DNA of 64,000 nt from CAZKAP01 sp964552195 (GTDB lineage: Bacteria > Bacteroidota > Bacteroidia > Flavobacteriales > Flavobacteriaceae): assembly GCA_964552195.1 (NCBI GenBank), contig CAZKFM010000007.1, forward strand, positions 1-64,000, in the 5' to 3' direction. Position 1 is the first letter of the stretch. Every line of letters starts with the position of its first letter. This document shows, piece after piece, positions 8,130 through 17,282 of the stretch. Under the pieces are notes generated by a model, which ran no database searches, was not told the DNA's origin, and saw only the letters and a list, made by a program, of their open reading frames with translations. A program made the translations under genes and the position numbers.

Positions 8130-10622
8130 CTAAATAGTTGAGTCTTTAAAGAACTGTTCCAGGGCAATCAAATCCGATATCAATACCTGTCGGGCCTTAC
8201 TGCCTTCGAAGGGCCCCACTATGCCGGCGGCTTCGAGCTGATCGATGATCCTGCCGGCCCGGTTGTAACCCAGCTTGAGCTTTCGCTGTATGAGCGAAGC
8301 TGAACCTTGCTGGGCACTGACTACTACCTCGGCGGCTTCCCGGAATTTGGAATCCCTTTCCTCCGGATTATTATCAACACTTGTGCCAGAAAAATCGTCT
8401 TCGACCTCGGGTAACATGTGGGCGTCGGGAAAAGCCTTCTGACTTCCGATGTATTCAGTAATACGGGCAATTTCCGGAGTGTCTACGAAGGCGCACTGTA
8501 AACGGGTCAGGTCATTGCCCTGAGTGAAGAGCATATCGCCACGTCCGATTAGTTGTTCCGCCCCCTGGGTATCCAGTATGGTCCTTGAATCGATCTTGGA
8601 GGTTACCCTGAAGGCAATGCGTGCCGGGAAATTGGCCTTGATGATACCGGTGATTACATTAACCGATGGACGCTGGGTGGCAATAATGAGGTGAATTCCG
8701 ATTGCCCGGGCAAGCTGCGTTAGTCGGGCTATGGGGGCCTCGATTTCTTTCCCGGCCGTCATGATTAGGTCGGCAAATTCGTCTATGATCAGGATCACGT
8801 AGGGAAGGTATCGGTGTCCTTCATTAGGGTTGAGCTGCCTGGCCACAAATTTCGCATTGTACTCCTTAATGTTCCGAACCATGGCTGTCTTGAGGAGTTC
8901 ATAGCGGTTATCCATCTCCACACAGAGGGAATTCAGGGTGTTGACGACCTTTTTGGTATCGGTGATTATGGCGTCTTCGCTATCCGGGAGTTTAGCCAGA
9001 AAATGACGTTCGATCTTATTGTACAGTGTCAGTTCTACCTTTTTCGGGTCCACCAATACAAACTTGACCTCGGCCGGATGTTTCTTGTAGAGCAGCGAAG
9101 TGATAACGGCATTAAGACCTACGGATTTACCCTGACCCGTGGCACCCGCCATAAGCAAGTGTGGCATTTTGGCCAGATCCACCACGAAGGTTTCGTTACT
9201 GATGGTCTTGCCAAAGGCGATGGGCAATTCCATGGTATTGTTGACGAATTTGGAGGAACTGATCATCGTCTTCATGGAAACGATGGAGGGATTGGTGTTC
9301 GGGACCTCTATGCCTATGGTTCCCTTGCCTGGAATAGGTGCGATGATGCGTATGCCGAGGGCCGCCAGGGAAAGCGCTATGTCGTCCTCAAGATTCTTGA
9401 TCTTGGAAATTCGAACCCCTGCTTCGGGAACGATCTCGTAAAGCGTTACGGTCGGACCGATCGTAGCCTTGATCTGGGATATCCCGATCTTGTAGTTGTT
9501 CAGAGTCTCGACGATACGATCTTTGTTTTCCTCCAGCTCTTCCTTGCTGATGGCAATGGACTTGGAGCCTCCGCCATGAAGGTCCAATAGGTCTATACGG
9601 GGAAATTGGTAGCGGCTGAGTTCCAATTTGGGATCGAACTCACCGTATTCCTCGACCAATTTCTTGGCCAGGTCTTCAACGGGCTGCTCCTCCTTATGGG
9701 AAAAGTCTTCTACCTCGAAGCTGACAGAACTGCCTTCAGCCGATTTAATCTCTTCACCTTCTTTTTCCAGATGAGGAATATCCTTTTTATGGGTATAGCT
9801 CTCCGAAACCTTGGGGAACAGTTCAATCTCTTCCCGCTGTTCCGTGGTCTCCGTTTCTTCATCTCCAGATTTTGGAGTAACGGTCCTGTTCTTTTTCAAT
9901 GAATCCTTGTCTCTGCGTTCGGATTCCTCCCGAAGTCGAACCTTAAGGCCTTTCAGGTAATCGGTCTGCTTCTTAAACCATTGGGTAAGCCCGTCCACCA
10001 TGCGCGATACCATACTCCCTGTGTAGCCGAAAGCCTCCAGCGTCTGGGCATAATACTTTCCCGGCCTGAGGTGAAACCAGCGACTGACCCCCCAGATGGC
10101 CAGCAGAGATAGTAGCAGGATAACTCCCGCCTTACCACTGTAATCGGAGATAAAATCATTGATTTCAAATCCTATGGCTCCTCCCCAAAGTGGGTATTCC
10201 TCGGCAAAGAAGCCGGCTGCCACAGAAAGCCAAATGGCGATAAAGATCCCGTTGGCCCAGCGTGATAACAGGCGACGGTTAGACAGGTCGAAAAACAATA
10301 AGAAACTGGTATACGCAAAAAGTATAGGGAAGACAAAACTCGCCAGTCCCGGGCCGTCGTACAGGAAAAAATAACTGAGCTTGTTACCAACCGTACCCAG
10401 TATGTTCTGAGTACTGTCGTTGTCACGGCTCCAGTCCGCCAATTCGCTTTGATCGTTTTTCCAGGTTTGGTAAAAGGACAGAAACGAAAGCAGCATGGTG
10501 AGGCTGACGATAAAGAAGACACCCCCAAAGAATATTTTGTTCTGGGCCTGTTTCTCCTTTTTCGTCCTGCGTTGAGTCGCAGGGCGCTTGCGACGGGTGG
10601 TTGTCGATTTGCGTTTCGCCAT
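8130..10622 (-). CDS. ftsK: DNA translocase FtsK
   Basis: The 830-residue FtsK/SpoIIIE protein has a basic N-terminus, four TM helices within about residues 28-190, a charged linker to about 300, and then the motor. Walker A is GATGQGKS near 490 and Walker B-like is LIIDEFADL. The winged-helix gamma domain at the C-terminus contains SLIQRKLKLGYNRAGRIIDQLEAAG split over the last 80 residues, and it normally recognises KOPS sites. It acts at the division septum to pump DNA and activate Xer recombination at dif. It lies 55 nt after dgkA and 4 nt before lolA, within the long minus-strand run. Confidence 0.95.
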   Translation of the reverse strand: MAKRKSTTTRRKRPATQRRTKKEKQAQNKIFFGGVFFIVSLTMLLSFLSFYQTWKNDQSELADWSRDNDSTQNILGTVGNKLSYFFLYDGPGLASFVFPILFAYTSFLLFFDLSNRRLLSRWANGIFIAIWLSVAAGFFAEEYPLWGGAIGFEINDFISDYSGKAGVILLLSLLAIWGVSRWFHLRPGKYYAQTLEAFGYTGSMVSRMVDGLTQWFKKQTDYLKGLKVRLREESERRDKDSLKKNRTVTPKSGDEETETTEQREEIELFPKVSESYTHKKDIPHLEKEGEEIKSAEGSSVSFEVEDFSHKEEQPVEDLAKKLVEEYGEFDPKLELSRYQFPRIDLLDLHGGGSKSIAISKEELEENKDRIVETLNNYKIGISQIKATIGPTVTLYEIVPEAGVRISKIKNLEDDIALSLAALGIRIIAPIPGKGTIGIEVPNTNPSIVSMKTMISSSKFVNNTMELPIAFGKTISNETFVVDLAKMPHLLMAGATGQGKSVGLNAVITSLLYKKHPAEVKFVLVDPKKVELTLYNKIERHFLAKLPDSEDAIITDTKKVVNTLNSLCVEMDNRYELLKTAMVRNIKEYNAKFVARQLNPNEGHRYLPYVILIIDEFADLIMTAGKEIEAPIARLTQLARAIGIHLIIATQRPSVNVITGIIKANFPARIAFRVTSKIDSRTILDTQGAEQLIGRGDMLFTQGNDLTRLQCAFVDTPEIARITEYIGSQKAFPDAHMLPEVEDDFSGTSVDNNPEERDSKFREAAEVVVSAQQGSASLIQRKLKLGYNRAGRIIDQLEAAGIVGPFEGSKARQVLISDLIALEQFFKDSTI

Positions 10623-10677
10623 AGATCAGATTCGAGTCGTCCGGATAAAATTACGAATTCGTGTGGCTTAAGGCCCG

Positions 10678-11043
10678 TCAGAGCCGGGGTATGTAAATAA
10701 GACCGGCTATGACCAAAGCCGTTAAGGCGGCCCAGAGTACTCCTGCGGCGGCAATATCCTTGATAACCCCGATGCGCTTTTCCTTTTCGGGCTGGACATA
10801 GTCGCAAAGTTTTTCCAGGGCCGTGTTGGCTACCTCTATGACTATAACCAGGGCCGCAGCCAAAAGTTGCAGGCACCATTCCGTATTGGAGATCTCGAAG
10901 ACAAAGCCGGCAACCGATACCACCGCCAGTGCCAGTACATGAACCTGGAAATTCTTCTCCGTTCGGATTAATAACAGGAGCCCTTTAAAGGCATACCGAA
11001 AACTGTGCAGCCGTCCCCTGACAAAATCGTTAGGGTCAGGCAT
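10678..11043 (-). CDS. dgkA: Diacylglycerol kinase (prokaryotic DgkA type)
   Basis: This 121-residue integral membrane enzyme phosphorylates diacylglycerol, or undecaprenol in some lineages, at the inner membrane. The family signature is clear: EVANTALEKLCDYV followed by KDIAAAGVLWAAL, preceded by the amphipathic N-terminus FRYAFKGLLLLIRTEKN. Three TM helices are evident. The start overlaps the end of tpx by 8 nt, suggesting translational coupling, and ftsK follows. Confidence 0.92.
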   Translation of the reverse strand: MPDPNDFVRGRLHSFRYAFKGLLLLIRTEKNFQVHVLALAVVSVAGFVFEISNTEWCLQLLAAALVIVIEVANTALEKLCDYVQPEKEKRIGVIKDIAAAGVLWAALTALVIAGLIYIPRL

Positions 11044-11542
11044 TGCCCAATGCGTTCAGGGCAGCCTCGTAATTGGGTTCGTCTGCAATTTCGGGCACCT
11101 GTTCCGAATACAGCACTGTCCCTTCGGCATCCGTGACCACGACGGCCCTTGAGTGCAATCCCTGAAGCGGACCATCGGTGAGTTCAAGTTGGAAATCCCG
11201 GCCAAATGCACCCGTGCGGAAGTCGGAAAGGGTGGTGACATTTTCTATGCCTTCGGCCGCACAAAATCGGGCTTGTGCAAAGGGAAGGTCTTTGGAAACA
11301 CAAAGGACAACGGTATGGTCCAGGGAAGCTGCCTTTTGGTTAAATGTCCGAACCGACTGGGCACAGGTTCCGGTGTCAATGCTTGGGAAAATGTTGAATA
11401 CGCATCGTTTTCCCTTGAAGTCGTCCTGAGTCTTTGTACTTAGATCGTTTGCGACCAGTTCAAATCCGGGTATTTTACTCCCGGCTGCGGGAAGTTCGCC
11501 AATGGTGTGTACGGGGTTTCCTCCCAAGGTGATTTTTGCCAT
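11036..11542 (-). CDS. tpx: Thiol peroxidase Tpx
   Basis: The 168-residue atypical 2-Cys peroxiredoxin reduces hydrogen and organic peroxides using thioredoxin. The peroxidatic Cys60 sits in SIDTGTCAQSVRTFN and the resolving Cys94 in FAQARFCAAEG, the spacing of the Tpx subfamily. FQLELTDGPLQGLHSRAVVV near the end is also typical of Tpx. It is the first gene of the run ending in ribB and overlaps dgkA by 8 nt. No -7 box was found in the 88-bp upstream gap. Confidence 0.95.
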   Translation of the reverse strand: MAKITLGGNPVHTIGELPAAGSKIPGFELVANDLSTKTQDDFKGKRCVFNIFPSIDTGTCAQSVRTFNQKAASLDHTVVLCVSKDLPFAQARFCAAEGIENVTTLSDFRTGAFGRDFQLELTDGPLQGLHSRAVVVTDAEGTVLYSEQVPEIADEPNYEAALNALGNA

Positions 11543-11630
11543 GATATTAAGTATTATTTATAGTAAGAAGCTATTCAGGGAGCGAAATTACGCATATTGC
11601 CGGGGAATGCCACACCAGGGTCAAATTGGA

Positions 11631-13091
11631 TTACCTTCCGGCGAGTCGGCGTATTTTATATCCGATCGCTGCAATAAATAAAGTGGTAAATGGGCTGATC
11701 CAGTTAAAAACGGCGTAGCCCACATAGGATTCCCAGGATACCTGGAGTACACTGGCATGGTAGGCCCCACAAGTGTTCCAAGGAACCAGTGCGGAGGTAA
11801 CCGTACCCGAGTCCTCCAAAGTACGGCTCAGGTTCTCCGGCGCCAGTCCACGATCCTCGTAGGCCTTGGAGAACATCTTGCCGGGAACCACCAATGCCAG
11901 ATACTGGTCAGATGCGGTCAGGTTTAGTGCAATGCAACTGCCCACTGTACTTGCAAATAGCCCGAAAGTGGTAGTAGCCAGTTTCAGGAGCGACTGCGTG
12001 ATCCTTTGCAGGGCTCCGATTCCCTCCATAACACCGCCGAAAACCATGGCACAGATTATGAGCCAGATGGTACCGAGCATGCCTTTCATGCCACCGGAAT
12101 TAAAGAGCTCGTTCAGGACTGCTGAATCGGTGGGTATGGAAATGTCTACCGTAATGGCGTTCATCAAACCCCTATAACCCGAAATCCAGTCTCCGGAGGC
12201 ACGACCGCTGACCAGGTGTACCAAGTCAGGCTGGAAGATCAATGCGAACAATGCGCCCAGAAGGGTTCCTGCCAGAAGGGCAACCAATGGGGGGGTCTTT
12301 CTAACGATTAGGATCACCACTACGGTAGGAACAAGGAACAACCAGGGACTGATCCAAAAGACCGATTCAATGGATTCTTTCAATTCTGCTATTTTTCCCG
12401 ATTCCCCTCCTGAGGAACCAAAAAAACCCATTATCAGAAAAAACAAAAGGGTAACCACTATAGACGGAACCGTGGTAATGGTCATGTATCTGATGTGGGT
12501 AAACAAGTCCGTGCCGCTCATGGCAGGCGCCAGGTTTGTCGTATCGCTCAAAGGAGACATCTTGTCCCCGAAATAAGCTCCGGAGAGTATAGCGCCTGCT
12601 GTCATTCCCGTGTGTATGTCCAGGGCTTCGGCTATGCCTACCAGTGCGATGCCAACCGTCGCAGAAGTGGTCCAGCTGCTTCCTGTGGAAAGGGAAATGA
12701 CGATGCAGATGATGACACAGGCCGCGAGGAAAATATTCGGGTGCAGGACCTGAATTCCGTAATATATCAAGGCAGGTATGATGCCACTGAGCAGCCAGGT
12801 TCCCGACAAGGCACCAACCATCAGAAGTATGAGCAGGGCAGAGGTGGTGGACTTTACATTCCTGGATACCGATTCCAGCATGTCATCGTACGGAATATGC
12901 CTTCGAAACCCTACGACAGCGGCTATAGCGCCACCGATCAGCAGTATGAACTGATTGGAGCCACTAAGCGCATCATCTCCGAATACAAAAACGTTCAATG
13001 CCAGCAGCAGCACCAGTCCTACAACCGGTATAAGGGCTTCTACAAGACTCAGTTTTACCTCTTCTACTTCCCTGGGTGTCGATGTCTCCAT
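11631..13091 (-). CDS. nhaC: NhaC-family Na+/H+ antiporter
   Basis: The 486-residue membrane protein has about eleven hydrophobic segments. Family features include SGTWLLSGIIPALIYYG, STGSSWTTSATVGIALVG, GAYFGDKMSPLSDTTNLAP and the late EDSGTVTSALVPWNTCGAY, all strongly conserved in NhaC transporters that exchange sodium for protons. It is monocistronic, 88 nt upstream of tpx on the same strand and divergent from the dihydrolipoyl dehydrogenase gene. A marine sodium-rich lifestyle would fit; that is inference. Confidence 0.9.
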   Translation of the reverse strand: METSTPREVEEVKLSLVEALIPVVGLVLLLALNVFVFGDDALSGSNQFILLIGGAIAAVVGFRRHIPYDDMLESVSRNVKSTTSALLILLMVGALSGTWLLSGIIPALIYYGIQVLHPNIFLAACVIICIVISLSTGSSWTTSATVGIALVGIAEALDIHTGMTAGAILSGAYFGDKMSPLSDTTNLAPAMSGTDLFTHIRYMTITTVPSIVVTLLFFLIMGFFGSSGGESGKIAELKESIESVFWISPWLFLVPTVVVILIVRKTPPLVALLAGTLLGALFALIFQPDLVHLVSGRASGDWISGYRGLMNAITVDISIPTDSAVLNELFNSGGMKGMLGTIWLIICAMVFGGVMEGIGALQRITQSLLKLATTTFGLFASTVGSCIALNLTASDQYLALVVPGKMFSKAYEDRGLAPENLSRTLEDSGTVTSALVPWNTCGAYHASVLQVSWESYVGYAVFNWISPFTTLFIAAIGYKIRRLAGR

Positions 13092-13248
13092 AAGATTATT
13101 TACAGGCCAAAAACGCTTAAATTAAGTAATTGTTGATAAACGGAAGGCTGATGAGTGTTATGCAGACCTGTACCACCCCTTTAAATCGGAGTTAAGGGCT
13201 CGAAGGCTCTCGGATTTTAGTCTTAATTTTAGGGCCAAATTCAGAACT

Positions 13249-14655
13249 ATGGATTCCTTAGATGTAGTAGTGATCGGGTCCGGACCCGGAGGATATATAG
13301 CAGCCATTCGATGTGCCCAGCTGGGAATGAAGACTGCCATTATTGAGAAGAGAACCACCCTGGGAGGGACCTGCCTGAATGTAGGTTGTGTACCATCCAA
13401 GGCATTACTGGACTCCTCCCATCACTACGAAGAAGCCCTAAAAAACTTCAAAGAACACGGCATCGACATCAAAGGGGAGGTGGGGATCAATTTTGGCCAG
13501 ATGATCGACCGCAAGCAGTCGGTGGTAGATCAGACAACCAAGGGCGTCCAGTTTCTTATGGACAAGAACGACATTCAGGTCTTTAACGGTTGGGGAAGTT
13601 TCGTAAGCCCCAATGAAGTTGAGATCGAAAAGGTTGATGGTGAAACGATCCGGCTGACTGCCAAAAATTTCATCATCGCAACAGGTTCAGAACCGGGCAC
13701 ACTCCCCTTTATCGAGCTCGACGGCGAGCGGGTAATCAGCAGTACTGAAGCCCTCGAACTTAAAGAAATACCGAAGCACCTAGTTATTATTGGAGGAGGT
13801 GTCATCGGGCTCGAGCTCGGACAGGTGTACCGCCGACTGGGATCGGAAGTGAGCGTGGTCGAATACATGGACCGCATCATACCCATCATGGACAGCGCGT
13901 GTTCCAAGGAACTCATGAAGTCCATGAAAAAGCAGGGAGTCAAGTTTCATCTGTCCCACAAGGTCAAGGCCCTGGACAAGAGCGCCGATTCCATCCGGGT
14001 GGTTGCCGATGACAAAAAGGGCAATGAGGTCAGCTTCGAGGGTGATTACTGCCTGGTTTCTGTGGGCCGGATACCTTATACCCAAGGACTAGGGCTGGAA
14101 AAAGCAGGCTTGTCCACGGACGAGCGGGGCCGTATACCGGTAAACGATCGGCTTCAGACCGAAGTTTCCCATATATACGCCATAGGAGACGTTATTCGGG
14201 GTGCCATGCTGGCCCATAAAGCGGAAGAAGAAGGAGTCGTTGTGGCCGAATATCTGGCGGGACAGAAACCTCATATTGACTACAACCTGATACCCAATGT
14301 AGTTTACACCTGGCCGGAGGTGGCTTCGGTGGGAAAAACTGAGGAAGAACTCAAGGAAAGCGGACGCGCCTACAAATCCGGACAATTCCCTATGCGAGCA
14401 TTGGCTCGGGCGAGGGCAAGTATGGACCTGGACGGCTTTGTTAAGATCCTGGCGGACAAGGAGACGGACGAGATACTCGGGGTCCACATGGTAGGACCCA
14501 GGGTTGCCGACCTGATCGCAGAAGCCGTGACTGCTATGGAATTCAGGGCCTCCGCGGAGGATCTTGCCCGAATGAGCCACGCTCATCCCACATATGCAGA
14601 AGCCGTAAAGGAGGCAGCCCTGGCGGCTACGGACAACCGTCCGCTGAATATCTGA
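13249..14655 (+). CDS. lpdA: Dihydrolipoyl dehydrogenase (E3)
   Basis: The 468-residue flavoprotein reoxidises dihydrolipoamide of the pyruvate, 2-oxoglutarate or branched-chain 2-oxoacid dehydrogenase complexes with NAD+. FAD site GSGPGGYIAAI is at the N-terminus. The redox disulfide is Cys42/Cys47 in GGTCLNVGCVPSK. The NAD site is IGGGVIGLELG and the C-terminal catalytic pair lies in HAHPTYAEA. It stands alone between nhaC (divergent) and a convergent membrane protein gene, so it may serve all complexes of the cell, including the fused E1 at 50740. Confidence 0.95.
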   Translation: MDSLDVVVIGSGPGGYIAAIRCAQLGMKTAIIEKRTTLGGTCLNVGCVPSKALLDSSHHYEEALKNFKEHGIDIKGEVGINFGQMIDRKQSVVDQTTKGVQFLMDKNDIQVFNGWGSFVSPNEVEIEKVDGETIRLTAKNFIIATGSEPGTLPFIELDGERVISSTEALELKEIPKHLVIIGGGVIGLELGQVYRRLGSEVSVVEYMDRIIPIMDSACSKELMKSMKKQGVKFHLSHKVKALDKSADSIRVVADDKKGNEVSFEGDYCLVSVGRIPYTQGLGLEKAGLSTDERGRIPVNDRLQTEVSHIYAIGDVIRGAMLAHKAEEEGVVVAEYLAGQKPHIDYNLIPNVVYTWPEVASVGKTEEELKESGRAYKSGQFPMRALARARASMDLDGFVKILADKETDEILGVHMVGPRVADLIAEAVTAMEFRASAEDLARMSHAHPTYAEAVKEAALAATDNRPLNI

Positions 14656-14681
14656 CACCACCCCCGAGAGGGATGGGGTAT

Positions 14682-15818
14682 TTATTCAGTACTTTTCTGC
14701 CAGAGGCTTCTGAGGTACGAAACCAGCCACCTCAGATTATACCCCTTGTTAGTAAGCCGTTTGTACAATAGTGCCAGGTAAACGCAGATAAACATGAATG
14801 CGAACACGGCGGGTAACATCAGAGTGATATCCAGGCTTCGGTAGAATATGCGGTACAGAGCAATACCGGTAAAACTGCCATAGAGCAGTATAAAATGGAC
14901 GATATAGATGTTCAGCGTACTCTGCCCGATCTCCACCCAAAGTGCGTGAGTGAGGTATCTCCTGAGACCGATAAAGACCGTCAAAGTGAATAGTACATGG
15001 CCGAGGCGTGTAAAAAGATAGTTATTGGCCATAACTTTTAACAACAGATCCTCGGCATATGTCCCTTCGAGCCAGGCCTTGATGCCCATGTGATGCAGCA
15101 TATCGAACAGAGGACTGGATCCATAGATCAGTCCGATTCCCACTAACACGCAGGTAACCATGGCCCATCTAAAGAAATGCGCACGGTGGAAATATTTAAG
15201 AAAAACCAGGGCCATACCTCCACCGTAAAAAGAATAGCCTATCCAGGGAATTACGGTGAATACGGAACCGTTTGCCTGGGTGATGTAGTTGGCCAACCAG
15301 ACCGGCCATCGGGGATACTCCTGCTTGGCAAAGAGGGGCTCGGTGAGAAAGATCAGGGTGGCGAGTGCGAACAGCAGCCAGAAATTAAAGGATCGACCCA
15401 GTCTGAGGCTGAATATATAAATGCCGATAAGCCCTATGAGCGAAAGGCCGATGCAGTGCAGTACGTCCACGTAGAAGAACGAAGGGAACAGTTTACCCTG
15501 AAACAAACCGGGCACGTACAGACGCAAAAGGTAGCCGATAATCAACAGTTGAAACCCCCGCCTTAACCCTTTGCCAATACGGGGATTCTTGAGTATTCGG
15601 CCCGACTTGGACTCGAGCAGATACACGATGATAAAGCCTGAGATCGTGAAGAAAACCGGAGCCGTTATACCCCTGAAAAACTTCCAGGTCTCATACCAGA
15701 AATCCCCGGCTATGCGATGGTGGTCTGCTAACAGACCATCGACGAAATGCCCCTGAAGCATCATCAGGATGGCCCATGCCCTCAGGGCGTCAATGAAGTA
15801 TAACCGCTGATTTGCCAT
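14682..15818 (-). CDS. Acyltransferase-like membrane protein (DUF1624/heparan acetyltransferase-like)
   Basis: The 378-residue polytopic protein has an N-terminus RLYFIDALRAWAILMMLQGHFVDGLL and a following FFRGITAPVFFTISGF that match the YeiB/DUF1624 branch of acyltransferase-like membrane proteins. About ten TM helices follow. Family members are thought to acetylate sugars on the outer side of the membrane; the acceptor here is unknown. The early Asp and the His in QGHF are the visible conserved polar residues. It converges on lpdA and has a perfect -7 box upstream. Confidence 0.75.
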   Translation of the reverse strand: MANQRLYFIDALRAWAILMMLQGHFVDGLLADHHRIAGDFWYETWKFFRGITAPVFFTISGFIIVYLLESKSGRILKNPRIGKGLRRGFQLLIIGYLLRLYVPGLFQGKLFPSFFYVDVLHCIGLSLIGLIGIYIFSLRLGRSFNFWLLFALATLIFLTEPLFAKQEYPRWPVWLANYITQANGSVFTVIPWIGYSFYGGGMALVFLKYFHRAHFFRWAMVTCVLVGIGLIYGSSPLFDMLHHMGIKAWLEGTYAEDLLLKVMANNYLFTRLGHVLFTLTVFIGLRRYLTHALWVEIGQSTLNIYIVHFILLYGSFTGIALYRIFYRSLDITLMLPAVFAFMFICVYLALLYKRLTNKGYNLRWLVSYLRSLWQKSTE

Positions 15819-15834
15819 GTTCCCAGGATTGGAC

Positions 15835-15842
15835 CAAAAATA
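15835..15842 (-). promoter_or_regulatory. -7 box TATTTTTG for the acyltransferase-like gene
   Basis: Perfect TAnnTTTG on the minus strand, 16 bp before the ATG at 15818. No clear -33 TTG at 17-23 bp. Confidence 0.45.
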
Positions 15843-15870
15843 TGCGATACCCCATGTGATACCTAATAAT

Positions 15871-15878
15871 TATTTTTG
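15871..15878 (+). promoter_or_regulatory. -7 box TATTTTTG for tilS
   Basis: Perfect TAnnTTTG in the divergent gap. It overlaps the earliest in-frame start of the tilS reading frame at 15876, which argues that translation begins later, at 15954. Confidence 0.45.
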
Positions 15879-15953
15879 CTTTCGGCTTCTTCAGTTGTAA
15901 AAAACGCGGAATCATGCATTGCGTATGTGGCTGATCATCCTAGGTGTATATTT

Positions 15954-17282
15954 ATGACCGACCTCCGTATTACATTCGATAATTATGTACGCGAAAACCT
16001 GCCCGAACTGATCCCGGCACGGTTGGGCATAGCCTGTAGCGGAGGTGTCGACAGTACGGTACTCGCTCATCTGTGCTCGGTATTTCAGTGGAAAATCACC
16101 TTACTCCACATCAACTATGGCCTACGCGGCCCGGAAAGCGAAGGAGATGAGGCATTTGTCCGAAGCCTGGCCGAAACCCTGGGATGTCGGGTAGAGGTCT
16201 CCAGAAGTGGAGGTAAAGAGGGGCTGGAGACCCTGGAGGGGTCCCTTCAGATGCAGGCCCGAACGTACCGGTATAATCAGTTCGAATGCTGGAAGGAACA
16301 ACTGGATCTGGACTATATCCTCACTGCACATCATTTACAGGATTCTCTGGAAACCTTGTTGCTGAACATGAGTCGGGGCACCGGACTCCGAGGTATGGCG
16401 GGGATTCCGGCGCGCAGGGGAATCTACAGGCGTCCGCTGCTGTTCGCAACCCGAGATCAGCTTTTGAATTATGCCGATCAGGTTGGTCTGAAATGGAGAG
16501 AGGATTCCTCCAACGAGGAAGACGCGTACTTGCGTAATTATATTCGTCATAAGGTCGTACCCCCGCTCGAATCCGTACATCCGGAGTTCTGGCAACGCAT
16601 GGCTCTTACTATAGAGCGACTCCGGCAGTTGCGCGATTGGCAGGAGGCCGAGGTCGAAAAACAGAAGAGCGGAGTGTGGGAAGGCCGTGAAGATCGCTGG
16701 CTTATCCATTTGGATAAGCTAAAAGGGCAGGCGCACCTGAATTTTCTGCTGTACGAATGGTTAAGCCCCTTCGGTTTCCATCACCCCGAACAGGTCAAAG
16801 AACTTATGGAAGGAGAGACGGGTAAACAATTGATATCCAATGAATATACCTTAATAAAAGACCGGAATTTTCTCGTTCTCGGACTGAGGAAGGCTCACGA
16901 GGCTCCGACGGAAAACACGATTGTATTCTGGCCGGAAGAAATCGATGGTATACAAGCCCCTCTCCACCTGCAAAAGCGAAACCTGGATGCCATGGGCGTC
17001 CCATCGAATCGAACGATTTACCTCGATGGGGAAACCCTGGAGTTTCCACTATGGGTAAGGAAATACCGCAAGGACGACTATTTTCAGCCACTGGGTATGG
17101 ATGGAAGTAAATCGGTATACAAATACCTGAAAGATGCAGGAGTACCCTATACCGAAAGATCTGAATTTTACGTTCTCGGATCAGGGGATAGTATCGTTTG
17201 GGTAGTCGGATACCGCCCCGATCACAGGTTTCGGGTAACCGATCAAACCCGGCGCATAATTTCAATAGAATGGTGCACATGA
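15954..17282 (+). CDS. tilS: tRNA(Ile)-lysidine synthase TilS
   Basis: The 442-residue enzyme ligates lysine onto C34 of the CAU-anticodon tRNA-Ile with ATP, changing its decoding from AUG to AUA. The PP-loop is IACSGGVDSTVL (Ser29 to Thr35 region), with LLHINYGLRG and LTAHHLQDSLETLLLN as the further catalytic segments. GLRGMAGIPARRG and LRNYIRHKVVPPL are also typical. The C-terminal TilS domain ends RFRVTDQTRRIISIEW. The frame is open from 15876, but a -7 box lies there and the family start fits MTDLRITF. The stop overlaps the next gene by ATGA. Confidence 0.95.
   Translation: MTDLRITFDNYVRENLPELIPARLGIACSGGVDSTVLAHLCSVFQWKITLLHINYGLRGPESEGDEAFVRSLAETLGCRVEVSRSGGKEGLETLEGSLQMQARTYRYNQFECWKEQLDLDYILTAHHLQDSLETLLLNMSRGTGLRGMAGIPARRGIYRRPLLFATRDQLLNYADQVGLKWREDSSNEEDAYLRNYIRHKVVPPLESVHPEFWQRMALTIERLRQLRDWQEAEVEKQKSGVWEGREDRWLIHLDKLKGQAHLNFLLYEWLSPFGFHHPEQVKELMEGETGKQLISNEYTLIKDRNFLVLGLRKAHEAPTENTIVFWPEEIDGIQAPLHLQKRNLDAMGVPSNRTIYLDGETLEFPLWVRKYRKDDYFQPLGMDGSKSVYKYLKDAGVPYTERSEFYVLGSGDSIVWVVGYRPDHRFRVTDQTRRIISIEWCT

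Noticed and set aside
8814..9590. 258-codon open frame on the plus strand inside ftsK
   Set aside because: Antisense to the conserved FtsK motor; its translation has no domain-like pattern and it is best explained as a shadow of a codon-biased gene.
10172..10879. 235-codon minus-strand frame across the ftsK/dgkA junction
   Set aside because: Overlaps two well-supported genes in another frame; arginine/proline-rich shadow translation.
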